Position numbers and translations under genes: made by a program. 64,000 bases of DNA, from assembly GCA_964425755.1 (NCBI GenBank), contig CAYRNY010000005.1:62001-126000 (forward strand). The letters run 5' to 3'. This document shows positions 8,913-16,936 of this stretch, in pieces. The notes below the pieces were generated by a model. That model was not told where the DNA came from, did no database searches, and saw nothing but the letters and a program-made list of their open reading frames with translations. Every line of letters starts with the position of its first letter. Position 1 is the first letter of the stretch. Origin of the DNA: CAYRNY01 sp964425755 (GTDB lineage: Bacteria > Chloroflexota > Anaerolineae > Aggregatilineales > Aggregatilineaceae).

Positions 8913-10331
8913 TCAGTGCCCGCCGGCTGGCCGTTCGTCCCCGTCGATGATCGTGGGATCGTGCTCACCGTCCACCAGCAGGTAGCCGACCAATCCGCGC
9001 TCCATGCGGCTGAGTGCGTGGTCGACCAGGATGAAGCGCCCTGGCACGTCCAGCGCGAACTCGACGACGGTCGCGCCGCCGGGCGGCACCAGCGTGGTCT
9101 GGACGTCGGTCAGCGGCGGGCTGGTCAGTGACGCCTCACTATAGACGCGGTCCATGATCTCGCCGATGACGTGGAACGAGGAGGTGAAGTTCGGGCCGCC
9201 GACGCCGAAGTACAGGCGCACCGTCTCGCCGACGCTGGCGCGCAGCGCGTGCTCGTCACTGGTCAGCGCCGCCGCCGCGCCGTTGAAGACGAAGTATTCC
9301 GGCTGTTCGTCCAGTATCTTGTCGTGGCTGAAGTTGGCGTAACCGGGCGTCCCGTATTCCTCTTCAGTGTAGATTTCGCCCTGCATCACGTAGAATTCGC
9401 GGTCCACCGGCGGAAGCCCACCTTCCGGCTCGACCAGGATCATGCCGTACATGCCGTTGGCGATGTGGTGCGCGACGCTCGGTGTAGCGCAGTGGTAGAC
9501 GTACAGGCCGGGGTTCAGCGCCTTGAACGAGAACACGGTCTCTTCGCCGGGGTTCAGGTTGCTGTAGGCCGCGCCGCCGCCGGGACCGGTCGCCGCGTGA
9601 AAGTCGATCGAGTGCGGGAACTTGCTCGACTCGGCGTTGCTAAAGTGCACCTCGACCGTGTCGCCCACGCGGACGCGCAGCATCGGGCCGGGCACGGTGC
9701 CGTTAAACGTGAAGTAGGTCATGACGGTGCCGTCGGCCAGCTGGCCGGTGACTTCTTTTGACACGATATCGACGCGCACGGTTTGCGGTTCGCGGTCGCC
9801 GATCGGGGCGGGTACGTCGTCCGGGCTGCGCACGATATCCACGCCGGTCGCGCCTTGTGCGGTGGGGGTACCGATCACCAGCTTGCCCCACATGCCGGCC
9901 TGGCGGTGGCCCGGCACAGCGCAGTAGTAGATGTATTCCCCGACCTTGTTGGCGGTGAACGTGATCGATTCCTGCTGGTCCAGGTCCGCGAACTGGGGTG
10001 TGGCGGCGTCGAACTCGTCGATCACGAGGTCGTGCAGCATCCCGTCGCCGTTAATGAGCGTGATCTTGACGACGTCGCCCGGTTCGGCGGTCAGCGTGGG
10101 GTTGACTACGCCGTCAATCTCGCCCCCGACGCCGACGAAGACCAACTGCCCGGTGTCGCCGCCGGTCAGCAGCGTGTATTCAACCGTTGCTGCCGCCGCT
10201 TGGGCGTCGCCGGATGTATCATCCGGGATGCCAGTTTGTGTTGGTATGTCGAGCGACGCGAGCGCGACGCCCAGGATGGTGATCACAGAAAGTGTGGCTG
10301 CGAAAAGGATTGCAAGTGCGTTGCGTGGCAT
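8913..10331 (-). CDS. nirK: Copper nitrite reductase with N-terminal cupredoxin domain
   Basis: A 472-residue exported protein (signal/anchor helix ~5-26) that reduces nitrite to nitric oxide. Residues 50-155 form an extra plastocyanin-like domain with a type-1 copper set (His100, Cys137, His142, Met147 in YYCAVPGHRQAGMWG). Residues 185-455 are NirK proper: type-1 ligands His240, Cys281, His289, Met294; type-2 ligands His245, His280, His438; catalytic Asp243 and His387 (HSIDFH, YVYHCATP, FHVIG, VDHAL). Every copper ligand and catalytic residue is present, so it should be active. The extra domain probably feeds electrons to the type-1 copper. The start ATG has a GAGAGGA site. Two FNR-type palindromes lie upstream, and a Crp/Fnr gene lies behind them. 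Confidence 0.92.
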   Translation of the reverse strand: MPRNALAILFAATLSVITILGVALASLDIPTQTGIPDDTSGDAQAAAATVEYTLLTGGDTGQLVFVGVGGEIDGVVNPTLTAEPGDVVKITLINGDGMLHDLVIDEFDAATPQFADLDQQESITFTANKVGEYIYYCAVPGHRQAGMWGKLVIGTPTAQGATGVDIVRSPDDVPAPIGDREPQTVRVDIVSKEVTGQLADGTVMTYFTFNGTVPGPMLRVRVGDTVEVHFSNAESSKFPHSIDFHAATGPGGGAAYSNLNPGEETVFSFKALNPGLYVYHCATPSVAHHIANGMYGMILVEPEGGLPPVDREFYVMQGEIYTEEEYGTPGYANFSHDKILDEQPEYFVFNGAAAALTSDEHALRASVGETVRLYFGVGGPNFTSSFHVIGEIMDRVYSEASLTSPPLTDVQTTLVPPGGATVVEFALDVPGRFILVDHALSRMERGLVGYLLVDGEHDPTIIDGDERPAGGH

Positions 10332-10467
10332 GATGTCCTCTCAGTGTTGGCTGTGTTGGTAGTGCTGCAAACGTGCGAAAAACAGATCCGCTACGGCAGT
10401 TCGATTTGCGGGTACCACTTCGAATGGTTAGACATGGATTGTGCATATTTTCGCTTACGTTGAACCC

Positions 10468-10528
10468 AGCATAAACCATGCCGCGAGAGGTGACATTGAC
10501 ACCTGTCAACGTGCTTGATCTGGATCAA
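10468..10528 (-). promoter_or_regulatory. nirK promoter with two FNR/NNR-type boxes
   Basis: TTGATCTGGATCAA (10515-10528) is a perfect TTGAT-N4-ATCAA palindrome, and TTGACACCTGTCAA (10496-10509) is a second, near-consensus one 19 bp away. On the minus strand a TATGCT -10 (10473-10468) puts transcription start at about 10461, so the two boxes are centred at about -41.5 and -60.5. The first is the class II activator position. There is no -35 hexamer, as expected for activator dependence. Confidence 0.75.
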
Positions 10529-10560
10529 GTCGGGGCACGATCGGGGAAGCCTGCGACCTG

Positions 10561-11241
10561 TTACTGCTCCGCGATCGAGCGCAACGTGTCGGGGTCGGTG
10601 ATCATGATGCGGTGGCGATCGAAGCGGATCGCGCCGGTTTCCTGGATTTTCGCCAGCGCGCGGCTGATCGTCTCCGGCGTGGTGGCGAGGTGCGCGGCGA
10701 TCGCGGCGCGCGTCACGCCAGGGCCGCTGAGCGCGGGATTCTCAGCCTGTGCCAGCAGGAAGCGTGCCAGCCGTGCCACCACGGGGTAGAGCGTGAGGTC
10801 TTCGAGCTGCTGGCTCAGCGTGCGGATGCGCCCGCCCATCATACTGAGCGCCGCGCGCGCCATCGCCGGGTAGCGTTCGAGCGCGCCCTGGATCACGTCT
10901 GTGGGCAGCAGCCATGTTGATACGAGACTCATCGCCACGGCATTGGCCGGGGTCGGGCCGCCGTCCAGCGCGGCGATATCGTTGAACGTATCGCCGGGGC
11001 CGAGCAGGTGCAGGATGTACTCGTCGCCGTCAGGACTCAGCTTGGTGATCTTGACGTTGCCGTCCTTGATGATCCACAACCCGCGCGACTCGTCGCCTTC
11101 GAGAAAGATGATCTCGTCTTGCGAGAAGACGCGCGGCACGGCGTCCCGCGCCAGCCCTTCAAGCGCGGCGGCATCCAACACGCGGAAATATGGGAGTTGC
11201 GCCAGGAGCGCGGCCAATTGTTCCACAGCATGAGCGGTCAT
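10561..11241 (-). CDS. Crp/Fnr-family transcription regulator, cysteine-free
   Basis: A 226-residue protein with an N-terminal cyclic-nucleotide-binding-type beta barrel (residues ~15-120), a dimer helix, and a C-terminal winged helix. The recognition helix TTPETISRALAKI has Glu190, Ser193 and Arg194, the E-xx-SR pattern that reads TTGA half-sites in FNR-type proteins. No cysteine is present, so it cannot carry the FNR 4Fe-4S cluster; a DNR/NnrR-like haem or NO sensor is possible. It lies directly upstream of nirK on the same strand, and the boxes before nirK match its recognition helix. Start is ATG 11241 (weak ribosome site); a longer open frame to 11346 has no family similarity. Confidence 0.85.
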   Translation of the reverse strand: MTAHAVEQLAALLAQLPYFRVLDAAALEGLARDAVPRVFSQDEIIFLEGDESRGLWIIKDGNVKITKLSPDGDEYILHLLGPGDTFNDIAALDGGPTPANAVAMSLVSTWLLPTDVIQGALERYPAMARAALSMMGGRIRTLSQQLEDLTLYPVVARLARFLLAQAENPALSGPGVTRAAIAAHLATTPETISRALAKIQETGAIRFDRHRIMITDPDTLRSIAEQ

Positions 11242-11337
11242 CGCAACGTCCGTTAGCTGGTACGGTCTCAGGTGGTCCGCGCCATAGCGTACCACAAACC
11301 GGGCGTGATTTGAATGGCACGCCACACGCGAGACACG

Positions 11338-11366
11338 CTGACACACTATCGCTTGTGTGCTACAAT
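11338..11366 (+). promoter_or_regulatory. Promoter of era
   Basis: CTGACA (11338-11343), a 17-bp spacer and TACAAT (11361-11366) with an upstream TGC making an extended -10. The start point is near 11373, giving a leader of ~48 bases. Confidence 0.7.
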
Positions 11367-11420
11367 ACCCGCCGGTGATCGTAACGGCAAGTGCACGGGA
11401 ACCGTGCCCAGAGGATGGTT

Positions 11421-12395
11421 ATGGTTGAATTACCCGAAGAAGGCGATCTGCTAGACCAAATCCCCGAACTGGACGAGCTGCCCGAAGGCCACAAAAGCGG
11501 TTTTGTCGCGGTGATCGGGCGTCCTAACGTCGGCAAGTCGACGCTCATGAACGCGATCCTCGGTGAGAAGATCGCCATCGTCAGCCCGAAGCCGCAGACA
11601 ACGCGCCTGCGGCAGTTGGGCATCCTGACACGCGACGACGTGCAGGCGATTTTTGTCGATACGCCCGGCATTCACGTGCCGCGTACCGCGCTGGGTGAGT
11701 TCATGGTGAATGTGGCGGTAGAGGCGCTGCGCGATGCGGACGTGATCCTGTTCGTGGTCGATGTCAGCGAGCCGCCGACCGGCGACGATCGCCAGATCGC
11801 GGCGTTGATCGAGCAGGCGCAGGATGTCACGCCCGTGATCCTGACGCTGAACAAGATCGACCTCGTCACGGACCCGGCGACGCTGGAGATGCACGTGGAA
11901 GCATTCAAGGTGCTGGTGCCCCCCGCTACGCCGATGCCGACCGTCGCCACCGAACAAGAAGGTGTGCCGGAGCTGGCGGTCGCGATCGTGGACCGGCTGC
12001 CGGAAGGACCGCGTTACTACCCACCCGACCAGATATCCGATGTGGCCGTGCGCGATATCGTCGCGGAGATAATCCGCGAAAAGGTGCTGCTGAACCTGGA
12101 GCAGGAAGTCCCGCACGGCGTCGCGACGCAGGTCGAGGAGTTCAAGCGGCGTGACGAGAACATGACCTACATCAACGCGACGGTATTCGTCGAGCGCGAG
12201 TCGCACAAAGGGATCGTGATCGGCAAAGGCGGCGCGATGCTCAAGCAGATCAGCAAAGAGGCGCGCGAGGATATCGAGCGCTTCCTTGGCACGCGTGTGT
12301 ACCTCGACCTGTGGGTCAAGGTGCTGAAGAACTGGCGGCGCGACGAAAACGCGCTGCGGCGGTTGGGCTATCGCATCTCCCGGAGTGCGGAGTAG
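11421..12395 (+). CDS. era: GTPase Era
   Basis: A 324-residue ribosome-assembly GTPase that binds 16S rRNA near its 3' end. G1 GRPNVGKS is at residues 33-40, followed by DTPG (G3), NKID (G4) and a C-terminal KH domain with GIVIGKGGAMLK. The N-terminus carries an acidic extension of ~25 residues compared with E. coli Era. ATG 11421 is preferred because AGAGG lies 6 bases upstream; in-frame starts at 11391 and 11415 are less well placed. It is divergent from the Crp/Fnr gene. Confidence 0.95.
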   Translation: MVELPEEGDLLDQIPELDELPEGHKSGFVAVIGRPNVGKSTLMNAILGEKIAIVSPKPQTTRLRQLGILTRDDVQAIFVDTPGIHVPRTALGEFMVNVAVEALRDADVILFVVDVSEPPTGDDRQIAALIEQAQDVTPVILTLNKIDLVTDPATLEMHVEAFKVLVPPATPMPTVATEQEGVPELAVAIVDRLPEGPRYYPPDQISDVAVRDIVAEIIREKVLLNLEQEVPHGVATQVEEFKRRDENMTYINATVFVERESHKGIVIGKGGAMLKQISKEAREDIERFLGTRVYLDLWVKVLKNWRRDENALRRLGYRISRSAE

Positions 12396-12460
12396 GGCGG
12401 CCCTGCGTTAGAATCACCGTATGCCAGTTGATTCGTTGGGGTAGCGTGTGACGCATACGT

Positions 12461-13336
12461 ATGCAGGTAGTGACAGCACACCCGCAGGACATGCCGGCCT
12501 GGATGGCATTGGCCGCCGAGGTCGAACCGTATTTTGGCCCGTTGATTGGCGATCCGGGCTTTCGTAACGCACTGCTGAAAAACATCGAGCGTGGGACCGC
12601 GCTTTGTGTGCGCGAAGATGATGGCCCGCCGAAGACACCTTTGATGGGCGGGCTGCTGCTCTCGCCGCGCCCACCGAAATACGAGATATCCTGGCTGGCC
12701 GTGGCAAAGCGTTGGCGGCGGCGCGGGGTGGGCCGCGCATTGCTGCAGCACGCGCTGGGCAAGATCGCACTCCCGGCGGAGGTGGTGCTGATCACCTTCG
12801 CGCCGCACGAGGCGGACGGAACCCCGGCGCGCCGTTTATACGAGGCGTTCGGTTTTACGCCCGGCGAGCTTGGGCCGCCCAACCCGGGCGGGATCGCGAC
12901 GCAGGTTTACCGGCTGGTGCTGGGCGAGACGCCGACGGTCCGCGCGGTGGTCCGGCGCGGGCAGGACGTGCTGCTGGTGCAGCACCATTACGAAAACCCG
13001 GCTAACAACGGCAAATGGTCGCTGCCCGGCGGGCGAGTCGATGTGCACGACCTGATCAAAGAGGAAACGCTGCTGCGTGAGTTGTACGAGGAGCTGCGGC
13101 TGCCGGTTGAAATCAGGCGTGCATTAGGCACGTTTGCGGACCGCAGGCGGCTGCATTACGTGTATCTCGTCACACCGCGCACCACGCGCCTGCAACCCGA
13201 TCCGGGCGAGATCGCAGCGGTGCGCTGGTACTCCCCCGGTGCCGTAGACGCGCTGAATGCCGAGGGGCGGCTGCTCGCGCCGTTCGTCTACGAGGCGATT
13301 CAGAAGGCCAGTGCCCCCCAGATGCCGCTGATATGA
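12461..13336 (+). CDS. GNAT acetyltransferase - Nudix hydrolase fusion
   Basis: A 291-residue two-domain protein. Residues 1-150 are GNAT: the acetyl-CoA loop RRRGVGRALL is at 86-95 and the usual Y/F-rich LYEAFGF strand follows. Residues 157-285 are Nudix: the box begins at Gly190-Gly191 and ends with REL-YEEL (Arg206, Glu207, Glu210, Glu211), with one extra residue inside the box. The metal-binding Glu cluster is kept. Substrates of either half are unknown; coupling acetylation with removal of a nucleotide-linked compound is speculation. It follows era after 65 bp and may be cotranscribed. The start ATG 12461 has no strong ribosome site. A terminator separates it from convergent ribF. Confidence 0.82.
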   Translation: MQVVTAHPQDMPAWMALAAEVEPYFGPLIGDPGFRNALLKNIERGTALCVREDDGPPKTPLMGGLLLSPRPPKYEISWLAVAKRWRRRGVGRALLQHALGKIALPAEVVLITFAPHEADGTPARRLYEAFGFTPGELGPPNPGGIATQVYRLVLGETPTVRAVVRRGQDVLLVQHHYENPANNGKWSLPGGRVDVHDLIKEETLLRELYEELRLPVEIRRALGTFADRRRLHYVYLVTPRTTRLQPDPGEIAAVRWYSPGAVDALNAEGRLLAPFVYEAIQKASAPQMPLI

Positions 13337-13365
13337 ACCGTCGCGCAGGTAGTTGTGAATCACTC

Positions 13366-13404
13366 AACGGCGTGCCGCCAGCCAGGGACACGCCGTTGTT
13401 GTGT
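13366..13404 (+). terminator. Terminator between the GNAT-Nudix gene and ribF
   Basis: A 9-bp perfect stem AACGGCGTG / CACGCCGTT (13366-13374 with 13389-13397) is followed by GTTGTG on the plus strand. It sits between convergent genes and may act in both directions. Confidence 0.6.
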
Positions 13405-13425
13405 GCGTGTAGCGTGTGAGCGCCG

Positions 13426-14361
13426 CTACGGGCGCGGCAGGTTGGAGAGCAGCTCGCGCCCGGCGACCACGTCCTGCCTGATCTGCGCGATCAACTCGTC
13501 CACCCCCGCAAACTTCATCTCCGGGCGCAGCCGCGCGACGACGTCGAAGGCGATGTGCTGGCCGTAGATGTTGCGGTCGAAGTCCAGCAGGTGCGCCTCG
13601 ACCGTGACGATGCTGCCGTTGAAGGTGGGCCGGTGGCCGACGTTCGCCACCGCCATGAACGTCTCGTCGTCCAGGTGCACCCACCCGGCGTAAACCCCGC
13701 GCGCGGGGAGCATCTTCTGATCCCACACGCCGATGTTCGCGGTCGGGAACCCGATCGTGCGCCCGCGCCCGTCGCCGTGCATCACTTCGCCCTCCACCCG
13801 GTACGGGCGTCCCAGCCAGCGCGTGACCTTCTCGATCGCGCCGGATTCCAGTGCCTCGCGGATGTGACTGCTGCTCACGGTGCTGCTGCTATTGCTTGTC
13901 AACAGGTCCACTACCTCCACACTAAAGCCCTTACGTTCCCCTTCAGCGCGCAGGAAATCGACATTCCCTTCGCGCTTGTAACCGAGTGCGAAATTGTGGC
14001 CGATCCATAGCTCGCGCATGCGCAGGTGGTCGAGCAGGCGATCGACGAACGCTGCCGCGCGTGTCTGGCGTACCGTGTCGTCAAACGGGTGCGTGATGAC
14101 CCACTCCACGCCGAGATCGGCCATCAAGGCGGCGCGTTGTTCCGGTGTGGTCAGGTAATAGCGCCCCGACGCGCGGCCCAACACGATATCCGGGTGGGGA
14201 TGAAAGGTCAGCACGGCGGGCGTCTGGCCCCTGTTCTGTGCGCGGGCGACAAGCTGCCTGAGCAGGTACTGGTGCCCGATATGCACGCCGTCGAACATGC
14301 CCACCGCGAGCACGGTAGGGTGTTCGGGCTGTGCATCCGCAAGCCGGTATACATGCGGCAT
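13426..14361 (-). CDS. ribF: Bifunctional riboflavin kinase / FMN adenylyltransferase
   Basis: A 311-residue enzyme that makes FMN and then FAD from riboflavin. The N-terminal adenylyltransferase half begins with VLAVGMFDGVHIGHQYLL (the FDGVHxGH nucleotidyltransferase motif). The C-terminal kinase half has GRTIGFPTANI and VYAGWVHLDD. ATG 14361 is chosen because homology starts at VYRLADAQ and a GGGGGAA ribosome site lies 8 bases upstream; the frame stays open to 14613 without similarity. It is the last gene of the nusA-ribF block, 151 bp after truB. No FMN riboswitch is visible in that gap. Confidence 0.95.
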   Translation of the reverse strand: MPHVYRLADAQPEHPTVLAVGMFDGVHIGHQYLLRQLVARAQNRGQTPAVLTFHPHPDIVLGRASGRYYLTTPEQRAALMADLGVEWVITHPFDDTVRQTRAAAFVDRLLDHLRMRELWIGHNFALGYKREGNVDFLRAEGERKGFSVEVVDLLTSNSSSTVSSSHIREALESGAIEKVTRWLGRPYRVEGEVMHGDGRGRTIGFPTANIGVWDQKMLPARGVYAGWVHLDDETFMAVANVGHRPTFNGSIVTVEAHLLDFDRNIYGQHIAFDVVARLRPEMKFAGVDELIAQIRQDVVAGRELLSNLPRP

Positions 14362-14512
14362 AGATGAGTTTCCCCCGGTTGTGTGTGGCTCAATCCAACA
14401 TTGTCGCGCGCCGGGACTGCTGGTCCACAGCGCACGAGTAGAGTTTACACGAATTGCGAGTTGTTGCCATGTGTGACGCGGCGGCGTGTCAATTTCCGGC
14501 AGACTGCGAATG

Positions 14513-15403
14513 CTACACGTTGAACACCTTGGCGGGTTTCCAGTGCGCGTCGCGGCGTTCCAGCACGGCGAAGAAACGCCCGTCGGCGTCGTAAGCACGC
14601 GCGAGCGCGGCATCTTGCGCTCCGTCGCCGGCCTGTGCAGGGATCAGCATCCCGTTGCGCACCCCGGCGGCGGCGGCTGCGTCCAGGTGGACGGCGGGGA
14701 CGTGCTGCAAGGCGCGGTCGGCGGGCAACAAGTGCTCGCGCCATGTGCCGGACTCCATCGCGGCGCTGAGGTCGTCCCAGGCGGTCGCGTCCGCGAGCGT
14801 GAACTGGCCGCTGGCGCTGCGTTCCAGCGCGGCGAGGTGCGCGCCCGTGCCGAGCGCCTGTCCCAGGTCGTGCGCCAGGCTGCGGATGTAAGTTCCCGGC
14901 GAGCAGTCGATCTCCAGCGTGGCGAACGGCGGCTCCCACGCGACCAGCGCCAGCCGCGATAGCGTGACCGGGCGGGGTGGGCGCTCAACTTCCCGGCCTT
15001 CACGCGCGAGTTCGTAGAGCTTCTTGCCGCTGCGTTTGATCGCGCTGTACATCGGTGGGACCTGCATGATATCGCCCCGAAACTGTTCCAGCGCCGCGAG
15101 CACGGCGTCACGATCCGGCGCTGCGGGGTTTTCCGCGACAACAGTTCCCTGTGCGTCGTAGGTGTCCGTCTCCACGCCGAAATGCACGCGCGCGCGGTAG
15201 GTTTTGGGCGCGTGCATGATGTACTCGCTCAGGCGGGTGGCCGGTCCCAGGCACAGCACCAGCACGCCGGTCGCCAGCGGATCGAGCGTCCCGGCGTGGC
15301 CCACCTTCTTGATCCCGGTGCCGCGCCGCACCCGCGCCACGATGTCGTGGCTGGTCGGGCCGGATGGCTTGTTGATGTTCAGCAGGCCGAAAACGTCGCT
15401 CAT
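14513..15403 (-). CDS. truB: tRNA pseudouridine-55 synthase
   Basis: A 296-residue pseudouridine synthase that modifies U55 in the T-loop of tRNAs. The motif GHAGTLDPLATG carries the catalytic Asp41, and NINKPSGPTSHD is the conserved N-terminus. ATG 15403 is preceded by a GGGGGC stretch. An in-frame TTG at 15424 would overlap the nrnA stop and add 7 residues; it is less likely. It lies in the conserved order rbfA-nrnA-truB-ribF. Confidence 0.95.
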   Translation of the reverse strand: MSDVFGLLNINKPSGPTSHDIVARVRRGTGIKKVGHAGTLDPLATGVLVLCLGPATRLSEYIMHAPKTYRARVHFGVETDTYDAQGTVVAENPAAPDRDAVLAALEQFRGDIMQVPPMYSAIKRSGKKLYELAREGREVERPPRPVTLSRLALVAWEPPFATLEIDCSPGTYIRSLAHDLGQALGTGAHLAALERSASGQFTLADATAWDDLSAAMESGTWREHLLPADRALQHVPAVHLDAAAAAGVRNGMLIPAQAGDGAQDAALARAYDADGRFFAVLERRDAHWKPAKVFNV

Positions 15404-15416
15404 GCGCGCCCCCGCG

Positions 15417-16409
15417 TCACTCAAACGCCGGCTGGCCAGCGGCGATCACGTCCTTGAACATGCCGATCACGCGCGGGACCAGTTGCTCCAGCGGCTCGCC
15501 TGTGACCGTCGCGCCGGATGCCGCCGGGTGCCCGCCGCCGCCGAGCGCGACTGCAACATCGGACGTGTCGAAGCCCGGCTTCGCGCGGATGCCCAGTTCG
15601 ATCGCGCCATCCGGTTGTTCTTTGAACACCACCGCGATGTAAATACCGTCGGTTTGTATAAGCAGCGAGACCAGCCCGGCGTCGTCGTTGTCCTCGTAGC
15701 TGGCCTGGGCGTACATGTCCTGCGTGATCACGGCCCACATGACGTGGTCTTGCGCCTGCACGGTCGGCATGACGAGCGACCACAGGCGCATCCCGGCGTA
15801 AGACCGGCGGTTGACTGTACGCTCCACGATCTCCGCCAGCGGCGCGCCGTGAGCCATCAGTGTTTGCGCCTTACCGAGCGTTTCTGACGTGACATTGGCG
15901 GTGCGGAAGCACAGCGTATCGGTCACCAGCCCGGTGAGCAGGCACAGCGCGCTGGCTTCGTCCAGCGGCAGCGCCATCTCGTCCAGCCAGTCGAGCACGC
16001 CTTCCGCCGTCGCGACGGTGTCCGGATCGACCAGGTTCGCGTCGCCAAACAGCGTGTTGGTGCGGTGGTGGTCCACGTTGATCAGCGGCGCGTTGGTGGC
16101 GCGGGCTACCTGTCCCACCGCGCCCATGCGCGACTCGTCGCCGCAATCCACCGCGATGGTCAGGTCAATGTCGAGCGCCGCGCTGTTGAGCTCGGCGCGC
16201 ACCGCGTCTGCGCCCGGCAGAAACATGAAGTCCGGGTACACGCCGCCATCCACCGCCGTGATGACATCCTTCCCGGCGCGTTTGAGCACCTGGGCCAACC
16301 CCAGCATCGCGCCAAATGCGTCGCCATCCGGTTTGACGTGTGCCACGATCAGGATGCGCTGTGCTGTTGCGACCAGCGCATTTGCCTTGTCCCAGTCGAG
16401 CGTCCTCAC
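15417..16409 (-). CDS. nrnA: DHH-DHHA1 phosphoesterase, NrnA type
   Basis: A 330-residue enzyme of the oligoribonuclease/pAp-phosphatase family that degrades nano-RNA and 3'-phosphoadenosine 5'-phosphate. Motifs in order are HVKPDGDAFG (residues 24-33), VDCGDESRMG, VDHH (the DHH signature) and the DHHA1 glycine-rich ALGGGGHPAASG near the C-terminus. The GTG start overlaps the rbfA stop by four bases (GTGA), which indicates translational coupling. Manganese is the usual cofactor in this family. Confidence 0.92.
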   Translation of the reverse strand: MRTLDWDKANALVATAQRILIVAHVKPDGDAFGAMLGLAQVLKRAGKDVITAVDGGVYPDFMFLPGADAVRAELNSAALDIDLTIAVDCGDESRMGAVGQVARATNAPLINVDHHRTNTLFGDANLVDPDTVATAEGVLDWLDEMALPLDEASALCLLTGLVTDTLCFRTANVTSETLGKAQTLMAHGAPLAEIVERTVNRRSYAGMRLWSLVMPTVQAQDHVMWAVITQDMYAQASYEDNDDAGLVSLLIQTDGIYIAVVFKEQPDGAIELGIRAKPGFDTSDVAVALGGGGHPAASGATVTGEPLEQLVPRVIGMFKDVIAAGQPAFE

Positions 16410-16810
16410 CGTTGCTCGTCCTCTCCGGCGGCGGGTGTCGTTTCGTCGCCGGCAGAGCGGCTGGAGTCCGTCTCACCCGGCGGGATGTCGAGCATGTCCA
16501 GCAGCGTGTCGATACGCTCGCCGTGATCGATCGCCACATCCCAGTGGAAATGCAGCACCGGTGCCTTGCGGAAACGCGTCCGCGCGGCAAGCGCGCGCCG
16601 CAGGAATCCGTTGGCACGCTGCAATCCCGCCATGATCGTGTCGGGATCGTCCAGCGCGTGCACGTAGATATCCGCGTATTCGATCTCGCGGTCGACTTTT
16701 ACGTCCGTGACGGTCACATCCGCGAGCGCCGGGTCGGTGACCTCGGTCATGAGCAATTCGCTGATGATCTCCTGGATCAGTTTGGCTGCGCGTTCTTGTT
16801 TGATCGTCAT
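16406..16810 (-). CDS. rbfA: Ribosome-binding factor A
   Basis: A 134-residue 30S-maturation factor with the KH-like RbfA fold (QERAAKLIQEIISELL; later RANGFLRRALAARTRFRKAP, the most conserved strand-helix unit). An acidic, Ser/Thr-rich tail of ~25 residues follows the fold. ATG 16810 is chosen because a GAGGA site lies 8 bases upstream; the frame is open nine codons further. It overlaps nrnA by four bases. In most bacteria rbfA directly follows infB; here an SDR-like gene is inserted between them. Confidence 0.93.
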   Translation of the reverse strand: MTIKQERAAKLIQEIISELLMTEVTDPALADVTVTDVKVDREIEYADIYVHALDDPDTIMAGLQRANGFLRRALAARTRFRKAPVLHFHWDVAIDHGERIDTLLDMLDIPPGETDSSRSAGDETTPAAGEDEQR

Positions 16811-16936
16811 AGGTGTATCCTCGTGTGTGTAGGGCAAGGCACATACTGCCCGTGCGAAAATGTGCCGGGACCCGTGTGTGTTCCTACACGATCATACGAA
16901 AACCGGCTGTTTTTTCCACATGCGCTCATGTGCTGG

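Noticed and set aside
14362..14512. FMN riboswitch upstream of ribF
   Set aside because: None of the conserved RFN-element segments (such as AGGGGG or GAxCxxCGGT) could be found in the 151-bp gap.
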